A stretch of 64,000 nt of DNA from Breoghania sp. (GTDB taxonomy: Bacteria; Pseudomonadota; Alphaproteobacteria; Rhizobiales; Stappiaceae): positions 2,976,001 to 3,040,000 of the forward strand of contig NZ_OY771475.1 of NCBI RefSeq assembly GCF_963674635.1. Reading direction: 5' to 3'. The notes beneath the pieces are model-generated. The model saw only the letters and a program-made list of their open reading frames with translations. It did no database searches and had not been told where the DNA came from. Shown here in pieces: positions 52,887-63,104 of this stretch (its first letter is position 1; each line of letters opens with the position of its first letter). Both the position numbers and the translations under genes were made by a program.

Positions 52887-52972
52887 GATTGCGTGTCCTG
52901 ATCGTGCGAGGTCGGCTTGCCTGAGGCATGTAGGCTGACGGACAAGGTCGAAGCGTCCCAAAACGCGAACCG

Positions 52973-53983
<1,011 letters not shown>

Positions 53984-53995
53984 TTGCCTCTCCCC

Positions 53996-54826
53996 CTATT
54001 TCACGGCGCCGAAAGTCAGCCCGCGCACCAGTTGCTTCTGGCTGAACCAGCCCATGATCAGAATGGGCGCAATCGCCATGGTCGAGGCGGCGGAGAGCTT
54101 GGCGTAGAACAGGCCCTCCGGGCTGGAATAGCTGGCGATGAAGGCCGTCAGCGGCGCCGCCTTGGCCGCTGTCAGGTTCAGTGTCCAGAACGCCTCGTTC
54201 CACGCCAGAATGATGTTGAGCAGCAGCGTGGAGGCGATGCCCGGCACCGCCATGGGTGTCAGGACATAGAGAATCTCGGCCTTGAGGCCCGCCCCGTCCA
54301 TGCGCGCTGCTTCCAGGATTTCGCCGGGTATCTCGCGGAAATAGGTGAAGAGCATCCAGATGATGATCGGCAGGTTGATCAGCATCAGCACCACGATGAG
54401 GCCGGGGAGCGTGTCCAGCAGGCCCAGATTGCGAAAGATCAGGTAGATCGGGATCAGAACGCCGACCGGCGGCAGCATCTTGGTCGACAGCATCCACATC
54501 AGCACGTCCTTGGTGCGTTTGCCGGGAACGAATGCCATGGACCAGGCGGCGGGCACCGCGATCGCGAGGCCCAGAAGCGTGGAGCCCAGCGAGATCGCCA
54601 CCGAATTGATGAAGTGGCGGAAGTAGTTCGAGCGCGCCTGCACTTCCGTGTAATTTTCGAGCGTCCAGTGAAACCCGATGAAGGAGGGCGGGGAGGCGAT
54701 GGCCTCGGCTTCGGTCTTGAAGCTGGTCAGCACCGTCCACAGGATCGGGAAGAAGATCAGGAACCCCACCGCCCAAGCCAGCAGGGTCATGATCGCCTTG
54801 CGGCGTTTCGGGGTCGCGCGGGCCAT
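53996..54826 (-). CDS. smoG: Sorbitol/mannitol ABC transporter permease (second)
   Basis: 276 residues with six transmembrane helices. The permease EAA motif is AARMDGAGLKAEILYVLTPMAVPGI. The N-terminal KRRKAIMTLLAWAVGFLIFFPI fits the SmoG/MalG type. It pairs with SmoF to form the polyol channel. The start lies just after the smoF stop. Confidence 0.93.
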   Translation of the reverse strand: MARATPKRRKAIMTLLAWAVGFLIFFPILWTVLTSFKTEAEAIASPPSFIGFHWTLENYTEVQARSNYFRHFINSVAISLGSTLLGLAIAVPAAWSMAFVPGKRTKDVLMWMLSTKMLPPVGVLIPIYLIFRNLGLLDTLPGLIVVLMLINLPIIIWMLFTYFREIPGEILEAARMDGAGLKAEILYVLTPMAVPGIASTLLLNIILAWNEAFWTLNLTAAKAAPLTAFIASYSSPEGLFYAKLSAASTMAIAPILIMGWFSQKQLVRGLTFGAVK

Positions 54827-54828
54827 GG

Positions 54829-55701
54829 TCAGATGTCCAGGTTCCGCCCGATCATCCGCATCAGGAAGATCGCGACGATGTTGGCGAGGATGACGGCCAC
54901 GATGCCGCCTGCGGAGCCGCCGCCCACATCGAACTGCAAGAGCGACTGGGCGTAGACGAGATAGGTGATGTTGGTGGTCGCATAGCCCGGCCCGCCATTG
55001 GTGGTGACGAGGATCTCGGCAAAGACCGACAGCAGGAAGATCGTCTGGATCAGCACCACCACGGTAATGGCGCGCGCCAGATGCGGCAGGGTGATGTGGA
55101 AGAAGGTCGCAAAGGGCCCCGCGCCGTCCATCTCCGCGGCCTCAAGCTGTTCGCGATCAAGCGACTGGAGCGCCGTCAGCAGGATGAGGGTCGCAAAGGG
55201 CAGCCACTGCCAAGCCACCATGGCGATGATGGAGGCGAGCGGGGCCTGACCCAGAAAATCGAAGGGCTGAAGCCCCAGCCCCTTGGCGAGGTTGGCGAAG
55301 AGCCCGTTGACCGGGTTCATGAACATATTCTTCCACACCAGCGCGCTGACGGTCGGCATGACGAAGAAGGGCGCGATCACCAGAATGCGCACGATGCCCT
55401 GCCCCCACATGGGCTGATCGAGCAGGATCGCCAGAAGAACCCCACCCACGATGGTGATCGCCAGCACCCCGCCCACCAGCAGAAGCGTGTTGATGAGCGC
55501 GGCGAAGAAGGCGGGATCGCTCAGGAAGTAGGTGTAGTTGGCCAGCCCGATGAAATCATGGGCGCCCGGAATGAGCAGGTTGTAGTGCAGGAAGGAGAAA
55601 TAGACCGTCATCGACAACGGCACGATCATCCAGCCCAGCAGCAGGAGAACGGCCGGAGAGATCATCAGCCGGGCGGCGGCGCGGGAATGGGTTGTCGCCA
55701 T
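54829..55701 (-). CDS. smoF: Sorbitol/mannitol ABC transporter permease (first)
   Basis: About 290 residues with six helices. EAA motif AAEMDGAGPFATFFHITLPHLARAI. ATG 55701 (MATTHSRAAAR) follows GGAG at eight bases; ATG 55716 and an even longer frame reach into a tandem-repeat region and are less likely. MalF/SmoF type. Confidence 0.92.
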   Translation of the reverse strand: MATTHSRAAARLMISPAVLLLLGWMIVPLSMTVYFSFLHYNLLIPGAHDFIGLANYTYFLSDPAFFAALINTLLLVGGVLAITIVGGVLLAILLDQPMWGQGIVRILVIAPFFVMPTVSALVWKNMFMNPVNGLFANLAKGLGLQPFDFLGQAPLASIIAMVAWQWLPFATLILLTALQSLDREQLEAAEMDGAGPFATFFHITLPHLARAITVVVLIQTIFLLSVFAEILVTTNGGPGYATTNITYLVYAQSLLQFDVGGGSAGGIVAVILANIVAIFLMRMIGRNLDI

Positions 55702-55743
55702 GGTCGGTTGCTCCATCGCTACAGAAACCTTGGGGCGCTCCAG

Positions 55744-55800
55744 AAATTTCGGGGCGCAACAGAACATTTCGGGGCGCAACAGGATCGTCGGGGGCGCGCA
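55744..55800. repeat. 20-base tandem repeat between smoE and smoF
   Basis: The unit ATTTCGGGGCGCAACAGRAY occurs at 55745-55764 and 55765-55784, nearly identical. Degenerate copies lie before (CTTGGGGCGCTCCAGAA) and after (CGTCGGGGGCGCGCAAG). The 20-base period is clear. It lies 45 bases upstream of smoF. Confidence 0.7.
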
Positions 55801-55935
55801 AGGGTGTCGCCGGGCTGGACCTGAGGGCGCTTGAAAGGCGGGCGCCGCTCAGGGCAGGCATGTCCGGTCACGACGTAGCCACAACGACAACTGCCGGCCA
55901 GCTCCGCCCGAGGCGACGCCCTTCAGCTCGGGCGG

Positions 55936-57249
55936 CTATTTGATGTAGCCGGCCTTGGTCATTTCGCGCTCGACCAGCGCGGTCGCCGCCTGAACCGCCT
56001 GACCGGCGTCCATGTTCCCGGCAAGAGCGGCTGAGAAAAGCTGCCCCACCGCCGTGCCGATGCCCTGGAATTCCGGAATGGAGACGAATTGCCCGCCGGT
56101 ATAGGGAACCTCCTGCACGGACGGGTGGGTCGTATCGACGGAATTGATCGTGTCGAGCGTCATCTTCGCGAAGGGCGCGGCCTCCTGGTACGCGGGGTTC
56201 TCATAGAGCGAGGTGCGCGTGCCCGGAGGGGCGGCGGCCCAGCCCTCTTCCTTGGCCACGAGGTCCGTATAGGCCTTGGAGGTTGCCCAGGCGACAAAGG
56301 CCTTGGCCGCGTCCGCTTTCTTGGAGGAGGCCGGAATGGCGAGGTTCCAGGACCACAGCCAGTTGCCGTGATTGTCCACGCCCGCCTTGTTGGGGAACTG
56401 GGCGAAGCCGACGCTGTCGGCGACCTCCGAATCGGTCTTGTTGGTCACGAAGGAAGCGGCGACGGTGGCGTCGATCCACATGCCGCACTTGCCCTGCTGA
56501 AAGAGCGCGAGATTTTCGTTGAAACCATTGGAGGACGCACCCGGCGGGCCGTAATTGCTCATCATGTCGAGATAATCGCCCAGCGCCGCCTTCCATTCGG
56601 GGCTGTCAAGCTGCGGCTTCCAGTCCATGTCGAACCAGCGTGCGCCATAGGAATTGGCCATGGCGGTGAGAAACGCCATGTTTTCACCCCAGCCCGCCTT
56701 GCCGCGCAGACAGATGCCGTAAATCTCCTTGTCGCGGTCGGTCATCGCTTTCGCCGCGCCCATGATGTCGGCCCATGTGGGCTGGGCGGGCATGGTGATC
56801 CCGGCCTTTTCCGCCAGATCGGTGCGATACATCACCATCGCCGATTCGCCGTAGAAGGGGGCGGCATAGAGCTTGCCGTCGACCGTCAGTCCGCCTGCGA
56901 TGGCGGGCAGGAGATCGCCCGCGTCATAGCCGTCGGGCATGTTGTCCAGCGCCAGAAGCCAACCCTGCTTGCCCCAGATCGGCACCTCGTAATTGCCGAT
57001 GGTCAGCACATCGTACTGCCCGCCATCGGTGGCGATGTCGGTGGTCACGCGCTGGCGCAGGACGTTTTCCTCAAGCGTCACCCATTCCAGCTCGATACCG
57101 GGATGCGCCGAGGTGAAAGCGTCGGCGAGCTTTTGCATGCGGATCATGTCGCCATTGTTCACGGTGGCGACCGTGATCGTTTCGCCATGCGCGGCAAAGG
57201 CGAACGCACAGGCGCTGACGGCCCCGAGGAGCCAAGGCTTGCAGGTCAT
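55936..57249 (-). CDS. smoE: Sorbitol/mannitol ABC transporter substrate-binding protein
   Basis: 437 residues. A signal peptide (LLGAVSACAFAFAAHGET) directs it to the periplasm. Family features: LADAFTSAHPGIELEWVTLEENVLRQ, DVLTIGNYEVPIWGKQGWL and GNWLWSWNLAIPASSKK typical of SmoE-like polyol binders. ATG 57249 follows a perfect GGAGG. First gene of smoEFGK-mtlK-xylB. Confidence 0.95.
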   Translation of the reverse strand: MTCKPWLLGAVSACAFAFAAHGETITVATVNNGDMIRMQKLADAFTSAHPGIELEWVTLEENVLRQRVTTDIATDGGQYDVLTIGNYEVPIWGKQGWLLALDNMPDGYDAGDLLPAIAGGLTVDGKLYAAPFYGESAMVMYRTDLAEKAGITMPAQPTWADIMGAAKAMTDRDKEIYGICLRGKAGWGENMAFLTAMANSYGARWFDMDWKPQLDSPEWKAALGDYLDMMSNYGPPGASSNGFNENLALFQQGKCGMWIDATVAASFVTNKTDSEVADSVGFAQFPNKAGVDNHGNWLWSWNLAIPASSKKADAAKAFVAWATSKAYTDLVAKEEGWAAAPPGTRTSLYENPAYQEAAPFAKMTLDTINSVDTTHPSVQEVPYTGGQFVSIPEFQGIGTAVGQLFSAALAGNMDAGQAVQAATALVEREMTKAGYIK

Positions 57250-57723
57250 GTTTTCCTCCCATTCCGCGGCTTGGGCGCCGCTTGGCCGGTTCAATCGTCA
57301 AACCGATTGTTTCGACCCTCTGTTTCCGGCCCTGCGGCCAGTTTGTTTCTTCGGCGTTGCAACGAACCCGCGGCCCGGTGCCCCAAACCTGTCTCTGGCA
57401 ATGCGGCCCGCCGGGCGGCCAGACAGCCGGGCCCGGATCTGAGGCCTCACGACCGGTCGACGCTCGCGATCCTCCATCGCAAGCAATCTTACGTAGGGGA
57501 ACTATGAAGAAGGGAAATGGGCTTGTCTATAATTAAATCACATTGATTTTCTATTAGACGCACACCCGGTCTCGCTGCGAGGGAAACGGCACATATTCCA
57601 AGAGCCGCCCTTTCCCGCGCGACCGCAGAGCGGCCGGGCCGGAAGGCCTGTCACGGATTGCGCGCGCCGTGCCTTTCACAAACGCGTTGCCTGAGCCTTG
57701 AGTGCGGCCGGGGGAAGTCGCCG
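57250..57723. other. smoE upstream region
   Basis: 474 bases holding the smoE promoter and the 30-base operator-like element at 57521-57550. The stretch 57500-57560 is AT-rich. Nothing else recognised. edd ends at its far side, reading towards smoE; no clear edd terminator seen. Confidence 0.5.
57521..57550. promoter_or_regulatory. Operator-like element A, upstream of smoE
   Basis: Thirty bases starting GCTTGTC and ending TTGATTTT, identical at 26 positions to element B (63007-63036). It contains the palindrome AAATCA-CAT-TGATTT (57535-57549). Likely binding site of the ROK regulator at 63105. It lies about 270-300 bases before the smoE start. Confidence 0.7.
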
Positions 57724-59529
57724 TCAGACGACGACCGCCGCTCCGCTTTCCGCCGGGCCGACCGCCTCGCGGAAGGCCGCAAACAGTTCCCGCCCGATGC
57801 CATGCGCATTGGCGGAGAGATCCGGCCGCGCCGGTTCGCGGGCTGCGAATTGCGCGGCATCGACCAGTACCTCAAGCGTGCCCGCCTGAGCATCGAGACG
57901 AACCACATCGCCGTCCTTCAACCGCGCGAGGGGCCCGCCGTCGGCGGCTTCCGGGCTCACGTGAATGGCCGCGGGCACCTTTCCGGACGCGCCCGACATG
58001 CGCCCGTCGGTCACCAGCGCCACCTTGTGACCCCGGTCGAGCGTGACCCCGAGAGCGGGCGTCAGGGAATGAAGCTCCGGCATGCCATTGGCCTTGGGCC
58101 CCTGAAAGCGCACCACCACCACCATGTCGCGGTCGAATTCGCCCGCCTTGAAAGCGGCCTTGACCTCTTCCTGATCGTGGAAGATCCGCACCGGCGCCTC
58201 CACCACGTGGTTTTCCGGCTTCACGGCAGATGTCTTGATAACCGCGCGACCGAGATTTCCGGACAGCTGGCGCAGGCCGCCATTGGGTTGGAAAGGATCG
58301 GAGACGGGCCGCAGGATCGCAGCGTTGCCGCTTGCCGAGGCCCCTTCGTCCCACACGATCTCGCCATCGCGCAATTTCGGCTCGCGCGTGTAGAGAGACA
58401 GCCCGTCGCCCGCCACGGTGCGCACATCCTCGTGCAGCAGCCCTGCCTCCAGCAATTCGCCGATCATGTAACCGAGCCCGCCTGCGGCGTTGAAATGGTT
58501 CACATCCGCCAGTCCGTTGGGATAGACGCGCGCCATGAGCGGGGTGACGGAGGAGATGTCCGCCATGTCCTGCCAGTCCAGATGAATGCCCGCCGCCCGC
58601 GCCATGGCCACAAGATGCAGCACCAGATTGGTGGAGCCGCCGGTGGCGTTGAGCCCGACGAGGCCGTTGACGAAAGCGCGTTCGTCCAACACGTCGCAAA
58701 CGGGCGTGAAGGCGTTGCCGCGCCCGGTGATCGCCAGCGCACGGCGAGCGGCTGCGGCCGTCAGCGCATCACGCAGGGGCGTATCGGGATTGACGAAGCT
58801 TGCCCCCGGCAGGTGCAGCCCCATGAATTCCATCAGCATCTGGTTGGAATTGGCCGTGCCGTAGAAGGTGCAGGTGCCGGGCCCGTGATAGCTCGCCATC
58901 TCCGCCTTCAGCAATTCGTCGCGCCCAATTTCGCCCGCCGCATACCGTTGGCGAACCTTCGCCTTCTCGTCATTGGGCAGGCCGCTGGTCATCGGCCCGG
59001 CGGGCGCGAAGATTGCCGGGATATGGCCGAAGGTCGCCGCCGCCATGACCAGGCCCGGCACGATCTTGTCGCAGACACCCAGATAGATCGCCGCGTCGAA
59101 GCAATTGTGCGAAAGCGCCACACCGGCCGCAAGCGCGATCACGTCACGCGAGAAAAGCGACAATTCCATGCCGGGCTGCCCTTGCGTGACGCCATCGCAC
59201 ATGGCGGGCACCCCGCCTGCGACCTGCGCCGTGCCGCCTTCCGCACGTGCCGCTTGCTTGATGAGATCGGGAAACCGCGCGAAGGGCTGATGGGCCGACA
59301 GCATGTCGTTATAGGCGGTGATGATCCCGATATTGCCGCTTGAGCCCTCTGCAATCGCCTGCTTGTCCGGTCCGGAGGCGGCGGTGACATGGGCGAGGTT
59401 TCCGCAGGTCAGATGCGCGCGCGCAGGCCCCGCATCGGCGGCGCGGCGGCAGCGTTCCAGATAGGCGGCGCGGGCCTGCTTCGAGCGGTCGCGAATGCGC
59501 TTCGTGACGGTGGAAATCGTGGAATCCAT
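57724..59529 (-). CDS. edd: Phosphogluconate dehydratase
   Basis: 601 residues, IlvD/Edd Fe-S dehydratase family. The three cluster cysteines lie in HLTCGNLAHV, SHNCFDAAIYLGVCDKIVPG and the GTCTFYGTANSNQMLMEFMG region. The Edd-specific MDSTISTVTKRIRDRSK start and VTDGRMSGASGKVPAAIHVSPEA end are visible. It makes 2-keto-3-deoxy-6-phosphogluconate. No eda (aldolase) in the window. GGAAGAG precedes the start. Confidence 0.96.
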   Translation of the reverse strand: MDSTISTVTKRIRDRSKQARAAYLERCRRAADAGPARAHLTCGNLAHVTAASGPDKQAIAEGSSGNIGIITAYNDMLSAHQPFARFPDLIKQAARAEGGTAQVAGGVPAMCDGVTQGQPGMELSLFSRDVIALAAGVALSHNCFDAAIYLGVCDKIVPGLVMAAATFGHIPAIFAPAGPMTSGLPNDEKAKVRQRYAAGEIGRDELLKAEMASYHGPGTCTFYGTANSNQMLMEFMGLHLPGASFVNPDTPLRDALTAAAARRALAITGRGNAFTPVCDVLDERAFVNGLVGLNATGGSTNLVLHLVAMARAAGIHLDWQDMADISSVTPLMARVYPNGLADVNHFNAAGGLGYMIGELLEAGLLHEDVRTVAGDGLSLYTREPKLRDGEIVWDEGASASGNAAILRPVSDPFQPNGGLRQLSGNLGRAVIKTSAVKPENHVVEAPVRIFHDQEEVKAAFKAGEFDRDMVVVVRFQGPKANGMPELHSLTPALGVTLDRGHKVALVTDGRMSGASGKVPAAIHVSPEAADGGPLARLKDGDVVRLDAQAGTLEVLVDAAQFAAREPARPDLSANAHGIGRELFAAFREAVGPAESGAAVVV

Positions 59530-59588
59530 CGGATCTCTTCCCGTTTGTCGGGTTGATATGTCTGGTCCGGCCTTGCCGGCAGCAAGGC

Positions 59589-60272
59589 CTATTCGGCGTA
59601 GTGGATGGTCGCGCCCTCAAGCACCGCGCAGACCGGGGCGACAAGCGGATCGCCACTTGCCAGCGCCTCTTGGTAAGCGGACATCTTTTCCGCCCCCGTG
59701 ATGAGGATGTGACGCTCGCCCGCCCCGCGCAGAACGCGGGCCGACAGCGTGACACGCGCTTCCGGCTGCTCCTTGGTGCGGATTGCAAGGATCGGCGGCG
59801 CATCGGCGGCAAGGGCGGCTTCAAGGCCCGTTGCGCCGGGAAAGAGCGAGGCCGTGTGCATATCCACGCCCATGCCGAGCACCGCGATATCGAGCGGCAG
59901 GGCGGAGGCGAGCAGCCGCTCGCCGACCGCGCCAAGCCGCTCTTCCGGTTCGCCGGGTCCGCCATAGAGCGTTACGAAGCGCGCCTGCGCCGCCGCGCCG
60001 CTCAGGAGCGTTTCCTGCAACAGCCTTGCGTTGGACCGCGGATTGTCGTCGGGGACCCACCGTTCGTCGCTCAGCGTGACGACGACCTTTTCCCACGGCA
60101 GCCGGGACGCGCCGAGGCGTTCCAGCATCGGGCCGGGGGTCGACCCGCCGGGCACGGCGATCCGGGCGCCGCCGCGCTCATCCACCAGCACCCGCAACCG
60201 GGCGGCCAACTGGCTGGCGAGCCCTTCGGCAAGCGCATCGCGCGAGACATAGTGGAGGACTTTCGGGGTCAT
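59589..60272 (-). CDS. pgl: 6-phosphogluconolactonase
   Basis: 227 residues, SugE/DevB-type 6-PGL: VPGGSTPGPMLERLG, LSDERWVPDDNPRSN and GMGVDMHTASLFPG, PPILAIRTKEQPEARVTLS are conserved. It hydrolyses the lactone to 6-phosphogluconate. The start overlaps the zwf stop (ATGA), indicating coupling. Confidence 0.95.
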   Translation of the reverse strand: MTPKVLHYVSRDALAEGLASQLAARLRVLVDERGGARIAVPGGSTPGPMLERLGASRLPWEKVVVTLSDERWVPDDNPRSNARLLQETLLSGAAAQARFVTLYGGPGEPEERLGAVGERLLASALPLDIAVLGMGVDMHTASLFPGATGLEAALAADAPPILAIRTKEQPEARVTLSARVLRGAGERHILITGAEKMSAYQEALASGDPLVAPVCAVLEGATIHYAE

Positions 60273-61732
60273 TGCTGCACAAGCTCCCTCCAGCGGCGAC
60301 CGTCGCGGTGCATCAGCATTAGCGCATCGTCCGGGCCCGCGGAACCCGGCTCATAGAGCGCGGGCGGTTCATCGTCGACGCGGGAGGTGATCGCATCGAC
60401 CCAGGCCCAGGCCGCCTCCACCTCATCGCCGCGCATGAAGAGTGTCTGGTCACCCCGGATCACGTCCATCACCAGCCGCTCATAGGCATCCGGCATCCGC
60501 ATGTTGGAGCCCGCCAGCTTGTCGGCGAAGGTCATGTCGAGGATGGCGGGCGCCAGGCGCATGCCGCCGGGGCCCGGTTCCTTGATGGTCATGCCAAGCT
60601 TGATCGCCTCATCGGGCTGGAGACGAAGCGTCAACACGTTCTGGGCCGCGCGGCCGCTTGCGGCGGGAAAGATCGAATGCGGCGCACATTTGAACACCAC
60701 CGCGACCTCGGACACCCGCGCCTTCATGCGCTTGCCCGTGCGCAGATAGAACGGCACCCCCGACCAGCGCCAGTTCGCCACTTCCGCCTTGAGCGCGATG
60801 AAGGTCTCAGTGTTGCTGGACGCGCGCTCCGCATCCTCCAGATAGGACGGACATCCGGGGCTGTTTCCATACTGGCCGCGAACCAGCGCATCCGGGTTGG
60901 TGAGCGGGGCGAGCGCGCGCAGAACCTTCAGCTTTTCATCGCGCACCGCATCGGGTTCGAAATGCGAAGGCGGCTCCATCGCCACCAGACAGAGCAACTG
61001 GAGGAGATGGTTCTGCACCATGTCGCGCATGGCGCCCATGCCATCGTAGTAAGGCCCACGCCCTTCCACGCCGACCTTTTCCGCCACGGTGATCTGGACA
61101 TGATCGATATGGCGCGCATTCCACAGCGGCTCGAAAAAGGCATTGGCGAAACGCAGCGCCATCAGATTCTGGACCGTCTCCTTGCCGAGATAATGGTCGA
61201 TCCGGAATATCTGATGCTCCTCGAAATGACCGGCAAAGACGCCATTGAGCTCGCTGGCGGAGGCAAGGTCATGACCAAGCGGCTTCTCGATGACGATGCG
61301 CGAATGTTCGTCCGTCAGCCCGGCCGCGTGGACGCCTTGCGCGATGTCCCCGAAAAAGCGCGGGGCGACGGAAAGATAGAACGCCCGCACCCTGTCCGCG
61401 CCATCGGGCAGGGCGGCTTTCAGCTTCTCCCAGCCTTCCGGCTTGGTCACATCCAGCGAGACGTAGTCGATGGTCTTGAGGAAGCGGTCGCGGATGTCCG
61501 TGTCCCGCGCATCCTCCCCGCCGAACTCGTCCAGGGCTTCGGCGGCCATGCGGCGGAAGGCGTCGCGATCCATCTTCGCGCGCGCGACACCCACGATGCG
61601 GGCGTCTTCCGGCATCTGCCCATCATGCAGGCGATGATACAGCGCCGGGATCAGCTTGCGGCGGGCGAGATCGCCCGTGGCTCCGAAGACCACCAGATCA
61701 AACGGATCAACCGGGACGACGCGTGCTGCCAT
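60269..61732 (-). CDS. zwf: Glucose-6-phosphate 1-dehydrogenase
   Basis: 487 residues. The NADP-binding FGATGDLARRKLIPALY, the substrate-binding IDHYLGKETVQN (catalytic His-Lys region) and EKPLGHDLASA are visible. ATG 61732 follows AGGAGATC; the open frame upstream overlaps frk and is not coding. It commits glucose-6-phosphate to the oxidative pathway. Lies 37 bases after frk. Confidence 0.96.
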   Translation of the reverse strand: MAARVVPVDPFDLVVFGATGDLARRKLIPALYHRLHDGQMPEDARIVGVARAKMDRDAFRRMAAEALDEFGGEDARDTDIRDRFLKTIDYVSLDVTKPEGWEKLKAALPDGADRVRAFYLSVAPRFFGDIAQGVHAAGLTDEHSRIVIEKPLGHDLASASELNGVFAGHFEEHQIFRIDHYLGKETVQNLMALRFANAFFEPLWNARHIDHVQITVAEKVGVEGRGPYYDGMGAMRDMVQNHLLQLLCLVAMEPPSHFEPDAVRDEKLKVLRALAPLTNPDALVRGQYGNSPGCPSYLEDAERASSNTETFIALKAEVANWRWSGVPFYLRTGKRMKARVSEVAVVFKCAPHSIFPAASGRAAQNVLTLRLQPDEAIKLGMTIKEPGPGGMRLAPAILDMTFADKLAGSNMRMPDAYERLVMDVIRGDQTLFMRGDEVEAAWAWVDAITSRVDDEPPALYEPGSAGPDDALMLMHRDGRRWRELVQQ

Positions 61733-61769
61733 CAAGAGATCTCCTCGTAAAGATGCGGATCGGCACCGG

Positions 61770-62717
61770 TCAGGCACCGATACCGACCAAGTCGCTGCGC
61801 CGGGGCAGGTCCGCCCCACGGCGCGTACAGGTAATCGCCGAAGCCTCCACGGCAAAGGCGACGATTTCGCCCAACTGATCATGGTCCAGGCCACGCAGGC
61901 TCGACCGGCTTTCGATGCCGCGATCCTTGAGCGCGGCGATCAGGGCTGCCTGGAAACTGTCGCCCGCGCCGACAGTGTCAATGACACTCACGGCGCGGAT
62001 GTCCACGTCCACCATCATGCCACACCCGAAGCCGTGGACGCCCGCCTTGCCGCGCGTCACGATGACGATGCCCGCACCAAGATCGCGCCACTGGGCCGCG
62101 ATCGCTATGTACGATTCGCCGGGATAAAGCAGATCAAGGTCCTCTTCGCTCACCTTGACGACATCGGCATGACGCACGAAGGCTTCGATCCGAGACCGCC
62201 AGACAGCCGGATCCGGCTCCACATTGAGGCGCACATTGGGATCGAGCGTGATCAGCCTGCGTCCCGCTTCCCGCTCAGCCAGGGCCTTCAGCGTGGATGC
62301 GACGGGCTCCACCACCAACGAATAGGACCCGAAATGGATGCCCCACACGTCCGCGCCAGGGCCGGTCTCCAGATCGGGCAGAGCGCTTGGCTCCAGAACA
62401 CGGTCGGCGGCGCGCTCACCATAAAACGTATAGGCCGGGCTTCCATCGGGGCTGAGATCCACCAGGCTCAGCGTCGTGGGGCGCGCGGTTCTCATCAGGA
62501 AGCCCGTCTCCACACCCTCCCGCGCCAGCACGTCATGCAGGCGGATGCCGAGAGGATCGGTGGAAAGCCCCGTCAACAATGCGGCAGGCACGTCAAGGCG
62601 CGCAAGCCCCACCGCCACGTTGAAGGGCGATCCGCCGATGCGGGCATCGAAGGTCAGGCCGCAGCCTTCTTCCCTTGCAAAAAGATCCCAAAGGGCCTCG
62701 CCGCAAACCAGAAACAA
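61770..62717 (-). CDS. Fructokinase (PfkB family carbohydrate kinase)
   Basis: 315 residues from TTG 62717, with GGGAG six bases upstream. The family start then reads (M)FLVCGEALWDLFA, matching known fructokinases; GTG 62759 would add 14 residues without similarity. PfkB signatures: GGSPFNVAVGLARL and DTVGAGDSFQAAL with the catalytic Asp. It phosphorylates fructose made from sorbitol or mannitol. First gene of frk-zwf-pgl-edd. Confidence 0.9.
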   Translation of the reverse strand: MFLVCGEALWDLFAREEGCGLTFDARIGGSPFNVAVGLARLDVPAALLTGLSTDPLGIRLHDVLAREGVETGFLMRTARPTTLSLVDLSPDGSPAYTFYGERAADRVLEPSALPDLETGPGADVWGIHFGSYSLVVEPVASTLKALAEREAGRRLITLDPNVRLNVEPDPAVWRSRIEAFVRHADVVKVSEEDLDLLYPGESYIAIAAQWRDLGAGIVIVTRGKAGVHGFGCGMMVDVDIRAVSVIDTVGAGDSFQAALIAALKDRGIESRSSLRGLDHDQLGEIVAFAVEASAITCTRRGADLPRRSDLVGIGA

Positions 62718-63104
62718 TCCGCTCTCCCTTGCGCTTCGCACAGCGCCACGTTGCCCCACCCGTTGCGCAGCGCCGATTGAGGCACGTATCGGAACGCCGG
62801 GGTTTCCCAGATTTCAGCCAATTCGGGTCAAAGATGGATATTTCCAGCACAGCCGGGCATAGTACCCTCACTCATACCTGAGGGCGCAAACGAGACCTGC
62901 CTTTGCGACACTGCAACCTTCTTTTCCCGACCTCCACATCTCGCATGCTTGGACTATCGGCCAACCACACGCCTTCCGGCAGCGAAGGACCGCCACAAAG
63001 CGCCACGCTTGTCAATAAATAACTCACTTTGATTTTGGTATTAATTGGCGTCTACCATGGCGACCAAGCGCGTGCATTGAAGAAACGGCGAAACGGAGGG
63101 CGTC
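62718..63104. other. Divergent frk-ROK intergenic region
   Basis: 387 bases with promoters for both the frk operon (minus) and the ROK gene (plus). It contains an inverted repeat CCCTCA (62865-62870) / TGAGGG (62879-62884) and, at 63007-63036, operator element B. The 63010-63055 stretch is AT-rich. Confidence 0.55.
63007..63036. promoter_or_regulatory. Operator-like element B, upstream of the ROK gene
   Basis: Counterpart of element A (26 of 30 bases identical). Its core is AACTCA-CTT-TGATTT, a palindrome with one mismatch. It lies 69 bases before the ROK start, as expected for autoregulation, and may also affect frk. Confidence 0.7.
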
